A stretch of 64,000 nucleotides of DNA from Cyanophora paradoxa. Lineage: Eukaryota; Glaucocystophyceae; Cyanophorales; Cyanophoraceae. How positions within the stretch are numbered: position 1 is the first letter of the stretch; each line of letters starts with the position of its first letter. This document shows, piece by piece, positions 37,450 through 48,006 of the stretch. The stretch spans positions 248,001 to 312,000 of the forward strand of contig QPMI01000039.1 of assembly GCA_004431415.1 (NCBI GenBank), in the 5' to 3' direction. The position numbers and the translations under genes are program-made. The notes under the pieces are model-generated. The model was given only the letters and a program-made list of their open reading frames with translations, did not search any database and was not told the origin of the DNA.

Positions 37450-40389
37450 TTACTCTACATCTTCGTCGTCGTCTTCGAAATCATTAGCGTGAACTTTTGT
37501 GAGATTGAGATAGACACGCTTTGATTTCCCACCTATCTTTTTAACTGTTGAGCCAATCTTAAACACCTCCATCACCTTATTGCTTACAGCGCGTCCCGTT
37601 ATTTGCGTTCTTCTATCGACATCACGCATGGTATTGGCGCAATCCTTAAACAGATCATCGCAAATTATGTATTTCGTGCTATCATTTGCCAAAGCGTAGT
37701 TATCCCTTAGGAATGTGCCGATGCGGTCGCTATCGGCAAGATAATTAGCGGAATGTTCAAGGATGCATTTAGGTGGATGGTCGAGAATATGCTTGACATC
37801 ATGATTTTTAAGCATATCTATGAGAATCTCCATGTTTGCCCTGCGCCATTCACCGTTTACGTCATTCTCGGGATTCAGCAAGCCAATAAGGTCTTTGTCC
37901 GCTTTCTTCTGTCCAGGCTTGGGTTCAACGGCATAAATCTGCTGAAACGGAACAGAACGGAAACGGCGAGCTATCGCGTTATCGGGCTGGTCCAATTCAA
38001 GATTGTTATTACAAAGAATGATGATAACAAACATCGGATTAAATGAAATGGGTTCTTTGAAAAGGGTTCGTGTCGTAATCTCATCACCACCTGTGAAATT
38101 CTTGATTTGTCCAGCCAACAGTTTGCTGCCCGTGTTTGGTTCGTTTGTATGGACGAGCCTAACACCTTGCTTATTCGCAAGTTCCGGAATCATTCCATTA
38201 CCTTTATCCTCCTTTGTGAAAATCCCAATGCTCATATTTCGCGAGTAATCGCCAAATGTCTTATGCATGAAATTTTCGCTTACGCTCTTTCCGTTCGAGC
38301 CGATACCCGTAAACATGTAGAAAAACTGCATGTTATTTTGACCTGTAAGAGACTTGGCATAAACGGCCTTAATGTATCTTGCGAGCTCCTCCCTGTCACC
38401 TGTGATATCTATATAGAAGTCATTGAGTCGTTCGACCTTCTTAGGATCCACAGGAGTGTTATAATTATAACCGACCGTCTTAGTCATCATATCAGAAGAC
38501 CGACCATTACGGAACTCAAATGTGTTCAAATCATAAACCCCATCGTTAAAGCCGACAATATTTGGGACTGAATCCAACCTATCAGCGAAGGTCTCATCGT
38601 AAAGGTAATCAGAGAGATATGGAAGAAGTCCCTTTGCGTATCCTCCACTGTTAAGTTTCGCTGCAATTTTCGCACAGGCGGCTGCCCTTGCGGCAAACTC
38701 TTTTTTATCGCTCTGATCCTCCGCCTTTGCTGCCTTGCATGTCCAATAGTTACCACGGTCTAAGTATGCTTTCCCGACCACCTCACCGATAAGTCTTATC
38801 ATACCACCATCGTATGCATTGTCTACCTTCCAAAATCCGGTTTTCTCATTCAGGATCAACCACAGACCGCGCGAAAACCGCACTTTGTAGCCAATTAATG
38901 CTTTACAGATCTTGCTAACAGGAAGTTGGAGACCTTGACTTAATAGCGTCTTATCCATCTCTAATTTGATTTGAGCCATCTTATCATTCATGGCGCTAAC
39001 ATCGGAATAGTCATTCTCATCCATACACGCCTCCTCATCGATAAATGCAAACTGTCGGCTTCGTTTAAACAGTTCGTAATACTTGTCCGGGTTATCCTCT
39101 TTCAGATAATGCACAAGTGACCCGAAAGTTATACTTTTGTTTTCAGAACCGGATTTTTTGCCTTTGCGGATACTCATCCATTTGCTCGCGGTTTCGTCGT
39201 AATCATACTTCGGGCTTTTCTCTGAGTATTCGTGAAACAGCGCCTCCTGTTTCGTGGGTGGTATCTTGTTTTCCTCTCCAACATTTGCGATTGCGAAACC
39301 AACATTAAGCCAACCTTCGTATGTATCCGATCTTTCAGCACTGAGACCCATCACGACTTCTCTCAGTTTCTCAAATGAAACGTTATTGGACTCCTCCGGC
39401 TGCTCTTCACTCTCCGTTTTCTTTGTTGTTTTTTTGCTTGTCGTCGCCGTCTCCTTCTTGGTTGTCTTGGTCGTCTCCTTCTTGGTCGTGGTTGCGGTCT
39501 CCTTCTTGGTTTCAGTCTTGCCTTCCTCCTTCATCTGCTCTTCTGCAACTTTCGCCTTTGCCGACCGTTCGTTTTTCTCATCTTGGGTTAGGTTAGCATC
39601 AAACATATACATGTTTGATTCATCGATAAGCACAGTGGGGCAATCGGTGAATTGCGCGAAAAAGTCGCTGTCATACATGCTTTCGCAATCCACAAACTTG
39701 GTAAATACTACATCCTTATCAACATCGCGTTTAGTTTTGTTTTGGGAATCCAACCATTTACCCTTGCAACTACCCAGACAAACAAGCGCCTGCCTTGTCT
39801 TATAAACGAGCGGGTCATAATCGACATTTGGCGTAAGTCCGATTACATTTAAGAATTTCGGGATGTCTTCATGACGACAGCACAGATCGGTAAAGACGAA
39901 ATGCCCCGATACCTTAAATTGGGTCACTTCTTCCTTAACGAAATAAACAGAACGATGACGCACAGAAACAGCAATGGTAGCACCGGTGAGTTCGTGTAGT
40001 CTCTTGCGCATTTCACGGATGAATTCATCGGCTTCCTTGTAGTTATCGGCAACATTCGGTTTAAGATCCACGTAACCGTCATAATCCAGATAGACACGGG
40101 TGATTTCGTTCGGCTGAATGCATTCGGCGTAGGTCGGTTTTTTGCCTTTCTTCAAATCATCATTAATCCTTTCCGTAATCTGATGGTCGAAATACTCCAT
40201 GACAGTCTCGCTGTCAGTATTCGGAGTGAGACAATGGAGGAAAGAACCCCAATTATGTTTCTCACCTGTAAATTTGCGTAGGTCACCGAGTCTCTCACAG
40301 GGAGTTGCGATTTTCGTGTTAGCGTTCATTTTCAGCGATTGGTTCTTACCTTTCTCAGAGAAATTAATATGAAGATTTCTGAATCCCAT
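37450..40389 (-). CDS. D5-type AEP primase / SF3 helicase
   Basis: About 979 aa from the ATG at 40389; a later ATG at 40329 (MNANTKIATPC) is also possible. Likely the replication initiator of the inner element. The N-terminal part has an AEP-like DxD motif (ITRVYLDYDGYVDL) and a later SGHFVFTDL segment. A Lys/Thr/Glu-rich linker follows (KKETATTTKKETTKTTKKE), then a D5_N-like region. The SF3 helicase core has Walker A (GIGSNGKS), Walker B-like RLVHTNEPN, sensor (VIIILCNNN) and arginine finger (IARRFRSVPFQ). The same architecture occurs in NCLDVs, virophages and their satellites. This copy is intact; the left-arm copy is frameshifted. Confidence 0.88.
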   Translation of the reverse strand: MGFRNLHINFSEKGKNQSLKMNANTKIATPCERLGDLRKFTGEKHNWGSFLHCLTPNTDSETVMEYFDHQITERINDDLKKGKKPTYAECIQPNEITRVYLDYDGYVDLKPNVADNYKEADEFIREMRKRLHELTGATIAVSVRHRSVYFVKEEVTQFKVSGHFVFTDLCCRHEDIPKFLNVIGLTPNVDYDPLVYKTRQALVCLGSCKGKWLDSQNKTKRDVDKDVVFTKFVDCESMYDSDFFAQFTDCPTVLIDESNMYMFDANLTQDEKNERSAKAKVAEEQMKEEGKTETKKETATTTKKETTKTTKKETATTSKKTTKKTESEEQPEESNNVSFEKLREVVMGLSAERSDTYEGWLNVGFAIANVGEENKIPPTKQEALFHEYSEKSPKYDYDETASKWMSIRKGKKSGSENKSITFGSLVHYLKEDNPDKYYELFKRSRQFAFIDEEACMDENDYSDVSAMNDKMAQIKLEMDKTLLSQGLQLPVSKICKALIGYKVRFSRGLWLILNEKTGFWKVDNAYDGGMIRLIGEVVGKAYLDRGNYWTCKAAKAEDQSDKKEFAARAAACAKIAAKLNSGGYAKGLLPYLSDYLYDETFADRLDSVPNIVGFNDGVYDLNTFEFRNGRSSDMMTKTVGYNYNTPVDPKKVERLNDFYIDITGDREELARYIKAVYAKSLTGQNNMQFFYMFTGIGSNGKSVSENFMHKTFGDYSRNMSIGIFTKEDKGNGMIPELANKQGVRLVHTNEPNTGSKLLAGQIKNFTGGDEITTRTLFKEPISFNPMFVIIILCNNNLELDQPDNAIARRFRSVPFQQIYAVEPKPGQKKADKDLIGLLNPENDVNGEWRRANMEILIDMLKNHDVKHILDHPPKCILEHSANYLADSDRIGTFLRDNYALANDSTKYIICDDLFKDCANTMRDVDRRTQITGRAVSNKVMEVFKIGSTVKKIGGKSKRVYLNLTKVHANDFEDDDEDVE

Positions 40390-40505
40390 TACCTTATCTA
40401 TTTGCTTCTTCCTTAAATGCTTTTCGGTTGCCCACGGCACTTTAATGATTTGCCTTAGGTTATAAAAAAGAGAAAGTAAAGCGTCATTTTTTCACCTCTT
40501 ATTGA

Positions 40506-40934
40506 TCAATTCGCTACGATGTTTTCCAATGATACATCTGGATTATAAGCATTGTATTTACGGGGTCTCCCGTTCTTCTTCTCTGTCTGTTGCTTATTAG
40601 AAACATTTCCATTGCGTTTCCGTTCCCGATAGTTACGTGTCAACTCTTTCCTTTTGTTTCTAAACTCTTCATCCTCCGCATATCGACGCTGTCTATACAA
40701 AGCCATCTTTTCCAAAACTTCCGGCGGATTAATCGTTTCCTCACCATTTGCAAGTCTCTGTTGTTTCATCTCCTGATACTTAATACGCTTCCTCTCCGCA
40801 TCTTTTGCTCTTCTAATTCTTGCCTTTTCTTCCCGTTCTTCCTCTGTTAATGTCGTTTTCTTTTCAACCTGTGGGACAGGTTCGCCTTTCTGAATAGCGA
40901 TAAGCTCTTGGTTTGATTTCCGAGTATTCACCAT
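40506..40934 (-). CDS. AT-hook KSNQ-family protein, right-arm copy
   Basis: Identical in translation to 28738-29166. ATG at 40934. Confidence 0.7.
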   Translation of the reverse strand: MVNTRKSNQELIAIQKGEPVPQVEKKTTLTEEEREEKARIRRAKDAERKRIKYQEMKQQRLANGEETINPPEVLEKMALYRQRRYAEDEEFRNKRKELTRNYRERKRNGNVSNKQQTEKKNGRPRKYNAYNPDVSLENIVAN

Positions 40935-41088
40935 TATTCCTCTATAAATGGGAGAGATTAAATTCCTTTCACTTATCTTACTTCCCAAATCCTTATATAC
41001 TTTATGGATGTTTGGAAAGCGTCAATTTTTGGACATCATTCATCAAACATGTAACAAAAATTGTAACGTGTAACTATAAAATTGTAAC

Positions 41089-41370
41089 ATGGATGAAGAC
41101 GAATACATTGAAATTGTTATGGACGAAACTCCTGAGTATCAATATACCATGTCAGATGTGGAAGCATATTTAATGGATAGTTACAGGGTATGTTATGACA
41201 GTGATTATACACCTTCTGATTACATCCATGCTGAAATACAAGACCTTGTAGACTTTCCAATTTCAAAAACAGCGGTCGGAATTATGATTAAGCGCATTTT
41301 TGGGATTAAATCCCATGTTGTGAGACTTGGTGGAGTTCTGAAAAGAGTGTTTTATATCGTAAAATCCTAA
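41089..41370 (+). CDS. Small acidic protein with winged-helix-like C-terminus, right-arm copy
   Basis: Identical in translation to 28302-28583. Confidence 0.55.
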   Translation: MDEDEYIEIVMDETPEYQYTMSDVEAYLMDSYRVCYDSDYTPSDYIHAEIQDLVDFPISKTAVGIMIKRIFGIKSHVVRLGGVLKRVFYIVKS

Positions 41371-41410
41371 GGGAATAAAAGAAATTGTAACAAAGAGTAG
41401 CACAGCCAAA

Positions 41411-41946
41411 ATGAATCTAACCGAAATATTGAGTTTTATAGAATCGATTTCGCCATATCCCGTAGTCAATGCAACAGATAAGATGAATGATAAGAATTAT
41501 ACGAAATTTCTAACGAAAGCAAACAAGAAACAGATTATATACTTGATTCAACAGAACCGAAAGAATAAAGGTGTATTCGATGCATGGAAAGCAAGGGCAG
41601 GATACAATGCTCTTCAACCTATTCGTTTTGCATTCTCATATAAACAACGCTACATGTTGGTCCATATCTTGATATTGAGAACACCAAATGGTTCGTAGAT
41701 ATCATTATTAAGTCATTCACAAGAGATAACTTTGAAAGTCCGAATGAAACATGTCCTATCTGTCTTGAAAAGATTGACACTAACATTAATAATAAAGCGT
41801 GTATCGTTTGCAATACTCGTTATTGTCCTAATTGTTACTTCTCTTTACTTGAATCACATGAATCATTTAAGTGTTCAGTTTGTAGAACTAAACTACTTTT
41901 TGATGGAATAGAAGCATCAGACCCTAAGTCATATGCAAATGAATAA
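41411..41946 (+). pseudogene. RING-type zinc-finger protein, frameshifted right-arm copy
   Basis: One C is missing at 41662-41663 (ggtccat against ggtcccat in both left copies). The frame from the start ends at 41698, before the RING domain. The RING-coding part continues in another frame to 41946. Confidence 0.7.
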
Positions 41947-41964
41947 AAGAGAACAGTTGGATTA

Positions 41965-42236
41965 TTGAAGAAGGTTACAGATGTTACGAATGAAAAAAGA
42001 AAAGTTACCTTAAAAAATACAAAAAAGAGACCATAAACTCTATCAGGATACGAAAGTCACGAGGTTACGCATGTTTTATACCTTCACCTATAAAAAAGAC
42101 CCCAGGAGTTCTCTCAGAAAGAATTTGAAAAGTTAGGTAACCGCAACTCGCAGTAACAAAATAGCAGAGTTTTTGATTGTTTCAACTCTGAAAATGGTCT
42201 TATCAACCAAAAACCCTTAAAGTAACCCATCATTCA
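41965..42236 (+). repeat. Dispersed 265-bp repeat, copy B, right arm
   Basis: Mirror copy of B1/B2. Confidence 0.8.
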
Positions 42237-42323
42237 ACCATCAGTAACCTGTTATTGAAAGGCAGGTTTAAAAAAGAGAAGTAATACAGTAATTCACGTA
42301 ATTATTGTTTTTTGGAAATAATC

Positions 42324-42644
42324 CTAAATTAAACCGAGAAGATAACTTAGAACTATCGCCTCGTTTCGCTTGTCAATCTTCTTTCTTAGTTTCAACTGTA
42401 AGCGGTTACCGCTATGTCTAACATCGTGGTCAAAACTCTCAAATGTTTTTGTCATTGAGGAGATAGCTTTCTCTTCAAGTATACGTTTTAATTTAGACGG
42501 TATCTGACTTGGTTTATATCCTTCACACCTTGCTCGTGCTTCAAATGTTTTCTTCAATATCTCATCTCGTTTTTCTGAGTAAAGGTCTGTAAAATCAACA
42601 CCCAATTCGTGAAGGTGAGCAGAGAAATTTGCACACGCCGTCAT
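42324..42644 (-). CDS. Unknown 106-aa protein, right-arm copy
   Basis: Identical in translation to 22264-22584. Confidence 0.55.
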   Translation of the reverse strand: MTACANFSAHLHELGVDFTDLYSEKRDEILKKTFEARARCEGYKPSQIPSKLKRILEEKAISSMTKTFESFDHDVRHSGNRLQLKLRKKIDKRNEAIVLSYLLGLI

Positions 42645-42752
42645 TGAATCCTACCTCTCCTGTAACGCGTCATTTTTAAGTCTTTTTTCTTTCTGCTACA
42701 CGCTTTTCACACACCATGAAGACAAAAAAACATGGAATACAAAAACGAACTT

Positions 42753-43076
42753 TTAGTTTTCTTCATTAACACATTTAGTGCTTCTCTTATTTTTCTGATA
42801 TTCTCGTGATCTCTCACGAACTCGAATGCGAAACTCTTCGTCTTCCCAGTATCGTTGCATTTGGTATCGGCTACTATTTGCGATTCTATTCGGAGGCGTG
42901 ATAGTTGGCTCGCCATCTTCGATTCGTTTTTGTTTGACCTTTTCGTTATATTTGCGATTATATTCTCTATGCTTTTCACGTCTCAAAAGGAGTATTTCAG
43001 GTGTCACCTTGCAAGGCATAATATAAACTTCACCTCTCTGTTCCGCCATCAATTGCTGATTCGATTTACGAGGCAT
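42753..43076 (-). CDS. Small basic KSNQ-family protein, right-arm copy
   Basis: Intact and identical in translation to 21832-22155. Confidence 0.65.
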   Translation of the reverse strand: MPRKSNQQLMAEQRGEVYIMPCKVTPEILLLRREKHREYNRKYNEKVKQKRIEDGEPTITPPNRIANSSRYQMQRYWEDEEFRIRVRERSREYQKNKRSTKCVNEEN

Positions 43077-43180
43077 TGTAGTTTCACTTTCATATATATA
43101 TACGTTTCATCCTTAAATCTATAAGATACTTCTACGATGATTTAAGAAGAAAGCGACATTGATTATAAAAGAATCATAAT

Positions 43181-43486
43181 ATGAATATTCTGTATATCGG
43201 ATCAACACCTGAGTTGGTTGATTACAAGACATACAAGATCGGGTTATCATCAACCGATTCAGTAAATGATGTTATTAATAAGCAATCATCGAAGGCGTTT
43301 TCAATCTATGGGTGGTTCAAATGTAGCAACCCACGTTTAGTAAAGAAGCATCTATGCGATCTTTATGAGCATGAAGGCGATTTCTTTATTTTTGAGTCAT
43401 TGGAAGCCGCACGATCATGTATAGAACTCATTATAAAGACGTGGTTAAATGATCAATACGATAAAGAAGGGAATTTAATACTCTAA
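43181..43486 (+). CDS. Small GIY-YIG domain protein, right-arm copy
   Basis: Identical in translation to 21422-21727. It is followed 90 bp later by the larger GIY-YIG gene on the same strand. Confidence 0.75.
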   Translation: MNILYIGSTPELVDYKTYKIGLSSTDSVNDVINKQSSKAFSIYGWFKCSNPRLVKKHLCDLYEHEGDFFIFESLEAARSCIELIIKTWLNDQYDKEGNLIL

Positions 43487-43555
43487 AAAGAGACACTGTG
43501 AAGTGTGTTTGAGATCATTTCCCAAAGAAAACCACTTAAAGATAAGACAAGTCAC

Positions 43556-43563
43556 ATATATAA
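43556..43563 (+). promoter_or_regulatory. TATA-like box (tatataag)
   Basis: It lies 12 bp before the ATG of the 43576 gene; the mirrored box precedes 26097 and 21332. Confidence 0.45.
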
Positions 43564-43575
43564 GTAAGCGACATA

Positions 43576-44652
43576 ATGGCGATTTACATTGGATCAGTTC
43601 CGGAATTTCAAGCGATTAATAAGTATAAAATTGGTGTCTCAACTGTTTCGGTAAGTAATCTCATTTCTCAATACTCACGAGCTTTACCCAACTTTTCCAT
43701 TTATGAGTGGATCTATTGTAGCAATCCGCGCTTAATCGAGAAGTTATGTAAGAAAGAGTTCGAGAGTTTTGAAGGCGAATACTATAAATTGGATTCGTTG
43801 CGATCAGCAAAAGGGAGAATTCGTCAATTGATCAAACAGCATCTGAATGAGGGAACTGATGAGGAGGATATCAACTGGAATGAGATTATAGATGAATACC
43901 TCGAAAACAACTATGTTTTAACCGGAGATTCGAGCAAATACACTCCTCAATATATGCTACTTGATGATGTTTTCGCAATGTTAAAGGAAACAAAGAAAAT
44001 GAATAATCTCGATGAGTCCGATATTCTCTATCGAGTTCGTCAAGTATTCAATGGCTTAAATCCAACTTCTCAGATGTTTTACGATGAGATGCTCTATGTT
44101 TTCAAAGGTCTCGTTAAATCACAAGGAGATATCACAGTTGAAGATGATGAACCAACAGGTGATGATAGCTCAAAGTTCAAAACCTTGTTTGATTTCACAT
44201 GGGATTCTCGGGATGTTTTAACATCGAGAGAGGTTATTGAGTATTGCAGAGATCGTGGTTTGGTTATGTCCTCTAACCAGATTAAAAGCATTATGATGTC
44301 GTTAGGTGCTACTTATACGAGAAACGCTGTAAGGAAGGGAAAAACAAGAACTTACGAGCGTGGTTATTCAAAAGTTAAATTTCGTTTAGATAGAGACACC
44401 GAAACAATCGTGTGTGATTTTATCAACAAACGATACACATTGTCAGGAAAACCAGATGATAAACTTTATTGTCATGAAGTTTTCAATGATTGGCTGAATT
44501 ACATTAAGAATGATCACCTAAGCGACCATGTCGAAAAACGGGATATCGCATATTTGATCAGGAAGATTTTCAAGATTGAGTTAATTAAAAGACAGTATCA
44601 AGGCGAAACTATCACAGAATTTCTCGGTTTAATGAAAAAAAGCCACAAATAG
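43576..44652 (+). CDS. GIY-YIG protein with C-terminal DNA-binding domain, right-arm copy
   Basis: 358 aa, intact, identical in translation to 25021-26097. Confidence 0.75.
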   Translation: MAIYIGSVPEFQAINKYKIGVSTVSVSNLISQYSRALPNFSIYEWIYCSNPRLIEKLCKKEFESFEGEYYKLDSLRSAKGRIRQLIKQHLNEGTDEEDINWNEIIDEYLENNYVLTGDSSKYTPQYMLLDDVFAMLKETKKMNNLDESDILYRVRQVFNGLNPTSQMFYDEMLYVFKGLVKSQGDITVEDDEPTGDDSSKFKTLFDFTWDSRDVLTSREVIEYCRDRGLVMSSNQIKSIMMSLGATYTRNAVRKGKTRTYERGYSKVKFRLDRDTETIVCDFINKRYTLSGKPDDKLYCHEVFNDWLNYIKNDHLSDHVEKRDIAYLIRKIFKIELIKRQYQGETITEFLGLMKKSHK

Positions 44653-44654
44653 AC

Positions 44655-45269
44655 AAATCATAATCAATGTGTTATTTTTCAAAAAACCCATTTTTGACAA
44701 ATCATGGTTTTGTAATGATTATTCGACCTCTAATTAAACTACAATAGAGAAAATCATACCATGTAATATATTGAAAATCTCATATACGATTCTCTGGATT
44801 CCACATTTTGAAGACGAGTATGATTAACAATAAAATAAATGAAGATATATAATTGTATTTATAAGAAGGTTACAGATGTTACGAATGAAAAAAATAAAAG
44901 TTACCTTAAAAAATACAAAAAAGAGACCATAAACTCTATCAGGATACGAAAGTCACGAGGTTACGCAAGTTTTATACCTTCACCTATAAAAAAGACCCCC
45001 CAGGGGTTCTCTCAGAAAGAATCTGAAAAGTAAAGTAACCTCAAATTGCAGTAACAAAATAGCAATAATCCACCTTTTTCAACTCTGGAAATGGTCTTAT
45101 CATCCAAAAACACTCAAAGTAACCCATCTTCAACCTTTTTGTAACCTTTATTTATCGGTATATACCCTATACAAATCTATGATCAAATATCGAGAACCCA
45201 AACCATTTCCATCATGCAATTCAAAAATGACAATATTTAAGACGTTCTGCATATCAATCTGTAAAAACG
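44655..45269. repeat. Intergenic region with dispersed repeat A, right arm
   Basis: The repeat covers about 44859-45135, the mirror of A1. No gene is supported on either side of it. A 64-codon ORF (MKIYNCIYKKVTDV...) is a by-product of the repeat. Confidence 0.75.
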
Positions 45270-45773
45270 ATGAATAACCAGAGATCCGTAGATATCCTCT
45301 GTTCAAACATGGACTTACTACCAAATGCAGAAACAGTTTATGTGGATTATTTCGGAGACAATATAACAGATGAAGAGATTTCGATAATCTTTGGTGTCTA
45401 TAAGTGTCTTCATGAATATCAAGGAATAACTAAGGATATGCTACATAAATGCTTTCTTTCCAATAGACTCGATGAATTAATTCATAAACGTAATAAGTAT
45501 CGTCCATCAGGATATTACAAGATGTTCAAAGAAAAAGGATTAAAAATAGGAAATACTCATAGATCTGATCATCAAGATATTGACAATTTCGAGATTCTCG
45601 ACGATAGACACTGTATCACATGTGGTCATCCCGATTTCTTAACAAAGTATTATATCCAAAATGCACCACCTGACTGCTACGAATGCTTTGAGTTCCTATG
45701 TAAGAAATGCGCATACTATGACAAAACGAAGTCTTCATACATTCATCACAAATGCAAACCAAACAGTAAATAA
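45270..45773 (+). CDS. Zinc-binding protein of unknown function, right-arm copy
   Basis: Identical in translation to 19138-19641. Confidence 0.6.
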   Translation: MNNQRSVDILCSNMDLLPNAETVYVDYFGDNITDEEISIIFGVYKCLHEYQGITKDMLHKCFLSNRLDELIHKRNKYRPSGYYKMFKEKGLKIGNTHRSDHQDIDNFEILDDRHCITCGHPDFLTKYYIQNAPPDCYECFEFLCKKCAYYDKTKSSYIHHKCKPNSK

Positions 45774-45839
45774 TATTAACCAATCAGTGGGTGGTGAATT
45801 TCTTCAAAACCTTCAAAACTACTTAAAGGGAAAACATCT

Positions 45840-46319
45840 ATGATAATAAAAAGACCAGAAATGGAGCCATTTGTGTATTACGGTGGATCAACCACAGAAC
45901 CGAAGGATTATTACGGTGTTTATGTCTTAGATATCGGAGATCCAGAGGAATACGCGCATAAGATCGAGCGATACGGTGCGAAATGGGCATACGATGTGAA
46001 ACATTATTATGTCGAGGATAAATACCATCGTCTCTTAAAAGAGTTTGCGACGATAGACCCTACGGTTTTCGAGCCGAATTATTACGACATCGTACGTCGT
46101 CGATACTTTGTTGGTGATATCAAACTGAGATTACCCGAATTCGAACAAAAACGTATTTTCTTGCAATCATCTTTACGGAAATACATGAAGAAGCAAGGCG
46201 CTAAATACGAGCCACGTTATCGAATGTGGTATGTCACAGATCACGAAAATGAATTATGCAAGATTTTTAAGACATTCTCAGAAGTTGAAATACGTAGACG
46301 TCGTAATATGAGACGGTAA
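45840..46319 (+). CDS. DUF5710-like two-repeat protein, right-arm copy
   Basis: Identical in translation to 18592-19071. Confidence 0.6.
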   Translation: MIIKRPEMEPFVYYGGSTTEPKDYYGVYVLDIGDPEEYAHKIERYGAKWAYDVKHYYVEDKYHRLLKEFATIDPTVFEPNYYDIVRRRYFVGDIKLRLPEFEQKRIFLQSSLRKYMKKQGAKYEPRYRMWYVTDHENELCKIFKTFSEVEIRRRRNMRR

Positions 46320-46320
46320 A

Positions 46321-47705
46321 TGGTGTGTCTCAATCGGACATAATGCAGCACAGATACAATTTTATAACAGTAAAAAACAGAATCCCATTTTATCAATTGT
46401 TTAATCGGACGCAATGCAACTCAGTGTCCCTTTTTCATTATTTTTATCACAGCAATCTCAACGATTATTTAATTGGACGTGATGCACCACAGATACAATT
46501 TTATAACAGTAAAAAACAGAATCCCATTTTATCAATTGTTTAATCGGACGCAATGCAACTCAGTGTCCCTTTTTCATTATTTTTATCACAGCAATCTCAA
46601 CGATTATTTAATTGGACGTGATGCACCACAGATACAATTTTATAACAGTAAAAAACAGAATCCCATTTTATCAATTGTTTAATTGGACGTAATGCACCAC
46701 AGATACAATTTTATAACAGTAAAAAACAGAATCCCATTTTATCAATTGTTTAATTGGACGTAATGCAACTCTGAGGTCATTTTTGATACAGTAAAAATCT
46801 CAACCATATCTCATCGATTGTTTAATTGGACAGAATGCAGTAACGATCTCTCCTACAAAACACACAGCAATCTCATCGATTGTTTAATTGGACAGAATGC
46901 AGTAACGATCTCTCCTACAAAATACACAGCAATCTCATCGATTGTTTAATTGGACATAATGCAGTAACGATCTCTCCTACAAAATACACAGCAATCTCAT
47001 CGATTGTTTAATTGGACATAATGCAGTAACGAGTGAATTATTTTCAACCGATATCTCAACGATTGTTTAATTGGACATAATGCAGTAACGATCTTTCCTA
47101 CAAAATACGCTGCAATCTCAACGATTGTTTAATTGGACGTGATGCAGTAACGATCTTTCCTACAAAATACGCTGCAATCTCATCGATTGTTTAATTGGAC
47201 ATAATGCAGTAACGATCTTTCCTACAAAATACGCTGCAATCTCAACGATTGTTTAATTGGACGTGATGCAGTAACGATCTTTCCTACAAAATACGCTGCA
47301 ATCTCATCGATTGTTTAATTGGACATAATGCAGTAACGATCTTTCCTACAAAATACGCTGCAATCTCAACGATTGTTTAATTGGACGTGATGCAGTAACG
47401 ATCTTTCCTACAAAATACGCTGCAATCTCATCGATTGTTTAATTGGACGTGATGCAGTAACGATCTTTCCTACAAAATACGCTGCAATCTCATCGATTGT
47501 TTAATTGGACGTGATGCAGTAACGATCTTTCCTACAAAATACGCTGCAATCTCAACGATTGTTTAATTGGACGTGATGCAGTAACGATCTTTCCTACAAA
47601 ATACGCTGCAATCTCATCGATTGTTTAATTGGACATAATGCAGTAACGATCTTTCCTACAAAATACGCAGCAATCTCAACGATTGTTTAATTGGACATAA
47701 TGCAA
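46321..47705. repeat. Iteron arrays, right arm
   Basis: Mirror image of 17205-18590: about seven 70-bp units, then fifteen units of mostly 62 bp, all with the GTCCAATTAAACAATYG core in inverse orientation. ORFs at 46325 and 46473 are repeat by-products. Confidence 0.9.
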
Positions 47706-48006
47706 CTCTGTGTGAATTTTTGCGTTTTACGATAGAATGGGCGGTGGATTGCTTCAATCATGATTATATCGCAAAAATCATGTTCCTTCAATTGAGATTA
47801 TATCGAATGGGCGGTGGATTACTTCAATCGTGATTATATCACAAATTTATGTTCCTTCAATCGAGATTATATCGATTTTACATAAAATACATATTAATCG
47901 CGTTTATATCAATCGCAAAATACGTATTTTACATTTAAATACAAATTAATCGCGTTTATATCATTGAATCAATTGAGAAATACGTAATTTATCAAAAATT
48001 TATATA
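47706..48006. repeat. Subterminal CGATATAATC repeats, right arm, truncated
   Basis: Matches 16905-17205 inverted, up to atttatata at 48006. The remaining 200 bp or so and the hairpin of the left end are missing here; outer-virus sequence follows directly. Confidence 0.85.

Larger units (their letters stand above)
16702..48006. mobile_element. Nested palindromic element with hairpin terminus and D5 primase-helicase
   Basis: The element is AT-rich, distinct from the surrounding virus. Left arm 16905-34369 and right arm 35302-48006 are inverted copies, apart from a 4.76-kb tandem duplication in the left arm. The centre (34370-35301) is unique. The left end is an 85-nt stem-loop; the right end lacks the corresponding last 200 bp or so. 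Genes: D5-type primase-helicase, GIY-YIG proteins, RING proteins, AT-hook proteins and unknowns. No capsid, polymerase, integrase or transposase was found. The content recalls NCLDV-type replication genes and satellite replicons such as transpovirons, but I cannot assign it to a described family. No target duplication was recognised. Confidence 0.88.

Noticed and set aside
16702-48006. Palindrome as a simple assembly artefact
   Set aside because: The left arm has a tandem duplication missing on the right, the RING genes differ by substitutions, the centre is unique, and the two ends differ. Still worth confirming with long reads.
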